Source of the DNA: Saururus chinensis | Lineage: Eukaryota > Streptophyta > Magnoliopsida > Piperales > Saururaceae | Direction: 5' to 3' | DNA length: 64,000 nt | NCBI GenBank assembly: GCA_035235625.1 | Contig: CP141146.1 | Span: forward strand, 15,990,501 to 16,054,500 | Program-made: the position numbers and the translations under genes | The notes under the pieces: generated by a model | Told to the model about the DNA's origin: nothing | Databases searched by the model: none | The model's input: only the letters and a program-made list of their open reading frames with translations | In this document: positions 59,455 to 64,000 of the stretch, in pieces | Layout: every line of letters starts with the position of its first letter | Position numbering within the stretch: position 1 is the stretch's first letter

Positions 59455-61573
59455 TAGGGGTGGTAATGAGCCCAACTGAGTCGAGTTTTTGGTTAGCTCG
59501 GCTCAAACTCATAGTTTTGGGTATTGGCTCGAGCTCGACTCAAACTCGGTCGAGTTACCAATCATCCAACTCGGGCTCAGCTCAAGAAGGAAATCAGAAA
59601 CTCGACTCATGCTCGAGCTCAAACTCAGTATACAGTGACCACATAATTTAGCTTAAATTTGGCTTAGTTGTAAATTCAACTATGTGCAAGCTTGGCTCAA
59701 ACCTAATCCGGCTAAGTAAGCCAATGGAAATTCAAAAATATTTCAGAGTCGGGATTTTAAATTGTGACGTTATCAAAAAGAACAAACTCCTTGACGAGTT
59801 TGCCTACAACACCTTCTGTGTTAAGCATTTCATCAAATAAATATAAGGTTCTCATCATTTAAATATATTCTTTTATCAAATATGGTTTTATCACTCCATC
59901 ATTAAAGTTGTACACTTGGCCCATGTTATTTTAAATAATATTTGTACTTCTTTATATTGAACATATATTTTAATGCATGAAAATGAGTGCAAAAACTTAA
60001 TTAATATTTCTACCTCATTATACCAATATATACTAATTTCTTGGTAAAAAACAATATTACCAAATACTCCCTCCGTCTTAAATTAATAGCCCCATTTGGT
60101 TTTTTAAAGTGAATTAATTTTAATTTACTTTTTAAAACTAAATGGAGCTATTAATGTAGGACAAATGGAGTATTTATAGATACAGTTTTGTACAAAATTG
60201 CCATCATTTACTAAAAGCTCATAAATTAATAAATAGACTACTAAAGTATAAATAATATTATTTACTTATTTATTAGCGTTCTTTTCTAATATTTTCATTT
60301 GTTGTTATGCTATATCTTGTGTTTGTATGTTTAACCATATATACATATTTTACTAGTCTTCTATAAATATGTCATTATTATTAGCACATGTTATCCCTTC
60401 ATACCATTAAAGTGTTCAAATGTTTGTATTTAGTTTTGTATGAACATGTCATTATTAATAGCACATATATACTATATGTATATATGGCACCACAACCTCT
60501 TCTGCATATTCCAACCTTCTTTTGGTTGTATGAAATATATTTATTATTTGATAACCTAAATTTTCTAAATCTTTGTATTCACTTCCAGCTTCAAGTGCCT
60601 TTGTGGTTAACTACATTTGTGTTTATGATATATCATATATGAATGTATATCATTTATTTCTATTATACATAAATATAAATTTTAGTAAATATCACATATA
60701 TAACATATGTATATTATGTCTCTTCAAAATATTTACTTTCAAAAAACATATATCATGTGTAATGTGTAGGGGTGCTAAGGAGCGGAGTCGAGTTTTAGTA
60801 TGGTGGGAACATGAAACTTGATGTCTTATCGTCTTGGACCAATCCCAAATAAATATAACTTACCTTAATCTTACGAAGAAAAAAGAGACTCCATGAGTCA
60901 ATTGTAAAAATTATTTAGAAAATTACTGTAAAATTCAAATTTCTAAGGATTCCAATAGTAGTCTCCATAGAAAATTTGAAAAGATATATTATAATTTGTT
61001 TGACATGAGATAGTAAATAATATTACCATAACATATTTTCTAATGATTGTTTGATATGTAGTACAATATATCACATTTTTTTACTTGGTTGTACTATATA
61101 TGTATATACTTTATTAAATCCTATTTCTATGATATATCTAAATTTCAATACATATCACATGTGGACATATGTGTATAATGTGTCTTTAGATGATTACTTC
61201 TCAAAAATATATATCATGTGTGCTATAAGCCAATACTCAATACATAGAAATCATACATTCATTAATAATATATAAATTTGTTATATATATGTATATGTTA
61301 TAAATGTAAATTGGGATTGATAATTGTGCATATGTATACATAAGTGTCAATATGTATTTATGTATATTATAAAATATATTTACGAATTTCATTTGAGTTC
61401 GAGCTCACTTCGAGTTCTAATCGAGTCGAGTCGAGCTAAGGTATGCTTGAACTCAACTCGAAAATATTCGAGTTCGAGTCAAGTTCGAGCCAAGCCACTT
61501 CGATTTGAACCATATTCTAGTCGAGTCAAGTTACCTTTACTTGATGAGCTGACTCAGCTCATTAGCACCCCTA
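59455..61573. mobile_element. Non-autonomous hAT element, 2.1 kb, dimeric
   Basis: Ends TAGGGGTGGTAATGAGC and GCTCATTAGCACCCCTA, flanked by AGTCAAGG and ACTCAAGG (7 of 8 bases), an 8-bp duplication as in hAT elements. Both subterminal regions are dense in CGAG/CTCG words (GTCGAGTT, GCTCGAGCTC). A second left-type terminus, TAGGGGTGCTAAGGAGC, lies inside at 60,767, and interior phrases repeat (60,686-60,760 and 61,150-61,230). It therefore looks like a partial dimer. No transposase frame. A Stowaway MITE sits inside at 60,067-60,170. Confidence 0.85.
60067..60170. mobile_element. Stowaway MITE nested in the hAT element
   Basis: 104 bp between TA dinucleotides; left CTCCCTCCGTCTTAA, right GGACAAATGGAG. 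The hairpin arms share AAATGGAGCTATTAAT-type sequence with the left arm reversed. Confidence 0.8.
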
Positions 61574-62149
61574 ACTCAAGGTATGGATCAATTAATGAAA
61601 AAAAAAGGTCTTAGAGTATTGAGTATATCATCAAGAGAGAAGCAAAACCAGAGAACTCACTAGGTTGAAGGGTAGGGTTCCTTTGGCAATGAAAAAGTAT
61701 TCTTCTCTTAGGTTATCATGGAACACTCATTTGATACACAGAGGTTCAAAAAAGAGTTTGGCCCAATTATGATTCAATTCAGACCGACTTGGAAAATGTT
61801 TCCCGGAGGGCAATCGATCAGGCTTAGTAGTTTGATCCCAAGAACAAGAGCTTGATTGGCCAATCCATCAACTTGCATAATATTATCTTATATTTCAATC
61901 TCAATTTTGACTCTTTCTTACTTCAAATAACAACTTAAAGAGGGAATGACAAGATTAGAATAAAATAATAAAAACTATCCAAGAGTGTATATACATGTAA
62001 TTTTGTGCACATTAGGTGAAACTTTCACAATGGGCTTCACTTGACTTTAATCTCTCTAAACCTTTAACCTTCAAACTATATTGCTTATCTTGATCACTTA
62101 GATAACTAAGGCTAATCGGCATCAAAACCAGAGTTCTAATCTGTAGCCT
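61574..62149. other. Noncoding stretch
   Basis: AT-rich sequence with no gene, terminal repeat or RNA gene that I recognise. Confidence 0.5.
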
Positions 62150-62955
62150 CAGAAACAACAGCCTAGGCAGCCTCCTCCTCAGATGTAGAAATTGGATATG
62201 GCTTTGTGCCCAATGTCTATAGCTCTATACGTAGAAGTCTCCAATGCAGATGTCTCTGTGACCTTTGTATCTGTCTCAACGTTTGAGACATATCATCAAC
62301 TCTAGAATTGAAGGTGGCCAACTGCTGCATGAGTGAGGCAAGGGTAACTCTAGAAGATGAAGCTCCAGTGGAAAGACGTGGTGGAGCAGGTGTATCATTT
62401 CCTGATGCTTCAAAATCCTCCTCCAGAGTCCCATCTCACTACCTCTTCGAGGGAGAGGGTCTATAACTCACAATCCTACAAAGATAAGCAATCGTGATGG
62501 GGCTAGGTCTCTTGGTGGTCTCCTCAATGTGAGATATATGAATCCCAACATCTAGAACTAGGTGGATCACTACCAAGGGATATGCCAACAACTGGGTCAG
62601 AACCATAAAGCAAGAATCTCGCATAAAGATCAGCTAGAGGAGCATCAACAAGTTTATAGCTCGAACATTTGCTATCAATCACATGGAGCAAGCCATAGTC
62701 TCGTCAACTGAAACAACTCTGCCCAAATAGATAATTCTCTCAATAATCAAGTGTAAGCCGTATTATGCCTTCTTTAAAAGATTAGGGGCAAAAGACCCCT
62801 TAAAATAACTGGAGTCCCGCACAAGTACTCCTTAATGACATCCATGCCAAAAATATTGCCATCGGTCAAGGGAAAACTAGCTACACTACCCCTGGGTCAT
62901 GCATTACCCAAAACCCATGCAATGTAGCAGGTGTAAACACAATAGAAGTGCCAAG
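62150..62955 (-). mobile_element. Decayed retroelement-type coding remnant (fossil)
   Basis: The base composition is more even than that of its neighbours. The minus strand gives plant-retroelement-like phrases (LAYPLVVIHLVLDVGIHISH, TKRPSPITIAYLCRIV), followed by a region rich in proline, serine and glutamate. This resembles the putative plant transposon / gag-proximal proteins found in Gypsy-type elements. It is broken in several places, and no LTR ends are visible. Confidence 0.45.
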
Positions 62956-64000
62956 CAGGGGCGGATGTACGTTATAGGGTAGGGGGTCAAATGACCCCCT
63001 TGACTTTTGACTTGTTTAAGACCCCCCCCCCCCCCTCTCAAATTTGCATATACTTTAAGTTAGGTATGTAGTATTTAACCCATGTTGACCCCGACCCATC
63101 TTGACCCCAGTTTGTTTATTTGACTCCTTGCTATCTCAAATCCCACGCTAACCTGGTAAACCCAATTCAATCATATAAATTAATTATTGGGCGAAACTTA
63201 TTTCTTTCATGCGCTGTGCTTCCCAGTTCCCGGTTTTCGTTTCTTCCACTGTGCTTCCCAGTTTTCGTTTCTTCTACAGTCCTACTCTGTTTTTAATTTC
63301 CACAGGAGCACACAGGAGCACGCTTCATTAAGGTATGATTTAACTTTGTCTTTTTCTTTATAATAATATTTTTTTATTAAATCCCTATTCCTTAAAGTGA
63401 AATATCAATCTACACTTTTGAATAATTTTTGTCATAAACTTGATTGGGCTTTTGTCTTTTACGTGACAAGGCTTTGACTAAAATTGAATTAATTCAATTG
63501 AAGCAGCGTATGATGCCATCCAACACTATTGTATATTAAAAAATAATTATTGTTTTCTATATTAGGGCTTTTGTCTTTACTTGATAGGGCTTTGATAGTT
63601 TGATTAAAATTGAATGAATTCAAGCAGCGAATATGATGCCATCCGTATTATTGTATGTTAAAAAATAATTATTATTTTTTGTCTTTGCTTGATAGATTTA
63701 TAATGATTAAGATAGAATATGTGTAGTTTTTGTTTTAATTTTATTTAATTACGTTTTTTGAAATAATATAGTTTACCAAGCCAATGTTTAGAAAATTTGT
63801 GACGGTTAAACTATAATTATATGTGAAGATCAACGCTTTAACAAATTTTGATAGTTTTAGCAATGATAATAAATTTTTGGGTTAAGAGAGATAAATATGT
63901 GCTTTTACTTAATAGGTTTTTAATAAATAAGATGCAATATGTGTAGGTCTTTGTTATATTCCTATTTGATTTTTTATTGCCTAAATCACTATTTTACTCT
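62956..64000 (+). mobile_element. Left end of a hAT-like transposon, continues past the window
   Basis: Begins CAGGGGCGGATGTACG, a terminus typical of plant hAT elements, followed by GGGGTCAAATGACCCC (a near-perfect palindrome) and a C tract. 63,200-63,340 resembles a 5' leader with a donor-like AAGGTATG. No transposase frame in the part seen. The right end is outside the window, so completeness and target duplication cannot be judged. Confidence 0.65.
63449..63705 (+). repeat. Tandem repeat of about 118 bp in the hAT-like element
   Basis: Two units, and the start of a third, each opening GGGCTTTTGTCTTTA and containing GCAGCG...ATGATGCCATCC. Confidence 0.8.

Noticed and set aside
1-64000. 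tRNA, rRNA, snRNA, organelle insertions and telomeric repeats
   Set aside because: None recognised on either strand by reading; a covariance-model scan would be needed to exclude weak cases.

Overview
The window looks like nuclear DNA of a flowering plant. It is AT-rich, its genes carry GT-AG introns, its only clear protein genes belong to plant families (DUF247 and the organellar ribosomal protein bS6m), and most of the rest is transposon-derived: CACTA, hAT, Mutator-like and Stowaway elements, L1-type LINE remnants, and Copia and Gypsy LTR fossils. I cannot name the species.

Layout. Positions 1-12,524 and 24,418-37,990 are two direct copies of one segment of about 10-13 kb (copy A runs off the left edge). 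Each carries one intact DUF247 gene on the minus strand. Both genes have a 64-bp first exon, an intron of about 0.4 kb and a long second exon, giving proteins of 534 and 530 residues. Several small transposons are shared by both copies and so predate the duplication. Two long solo LTRs (187-3181 in A, 32,783-36,075 in B) and one MITE (30,659-30,880 in B) occur in one copy only and so came later; the empty site is visible in the other copy.

Between the copies lies a CACTA-type complex (12.5-18.3 kb) packed with palindromes of the form TTAGCGACGC...GCGTCGCTAA. It contains six tandem units of 320-400 bp with long GA tracts, and GC-rich islands that may be captured host sequence. Its right end cuts into an L1-type LINE. 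Then come a Mutator-like MITE with a perfect 9-bp target duplication (19,249-19,784) and decayed noncoding DNA up to 24.4 kb.

To the right of copy B, 38-45 kb is a transposon graveyard. The gene for mitochondrial ribosomal protein bS6m follows (coding exons 47,954-48,136 and 50,149-50,412, 148 residues), with a LINE remnant in its coding intron. A Copia-type fossil with both LTRs fills 50,935-56,867. A 2.1-kb non-autonomous hAT element of dimeric build lies at 59,455-61,573, a decayed retroelement remnant at about 62.15-62.95 kb, and the left end of another hAT-like element starts at 62,956 and leaves the window.

Functionally there are three host genes: two DUF247 paralogues of unknown biochemical role, and one housekeeping mitoribosomal gene. 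I see no operon-like or pathway link between them. The most informative signals are the DUF247 duplication with a 351-bp perfectly identical tract (probable gene conversion), the before/after record of transposon insertions in the two copies, a candidate Mutator-like MITE family with five copies, and the GCGACG palindrome array.
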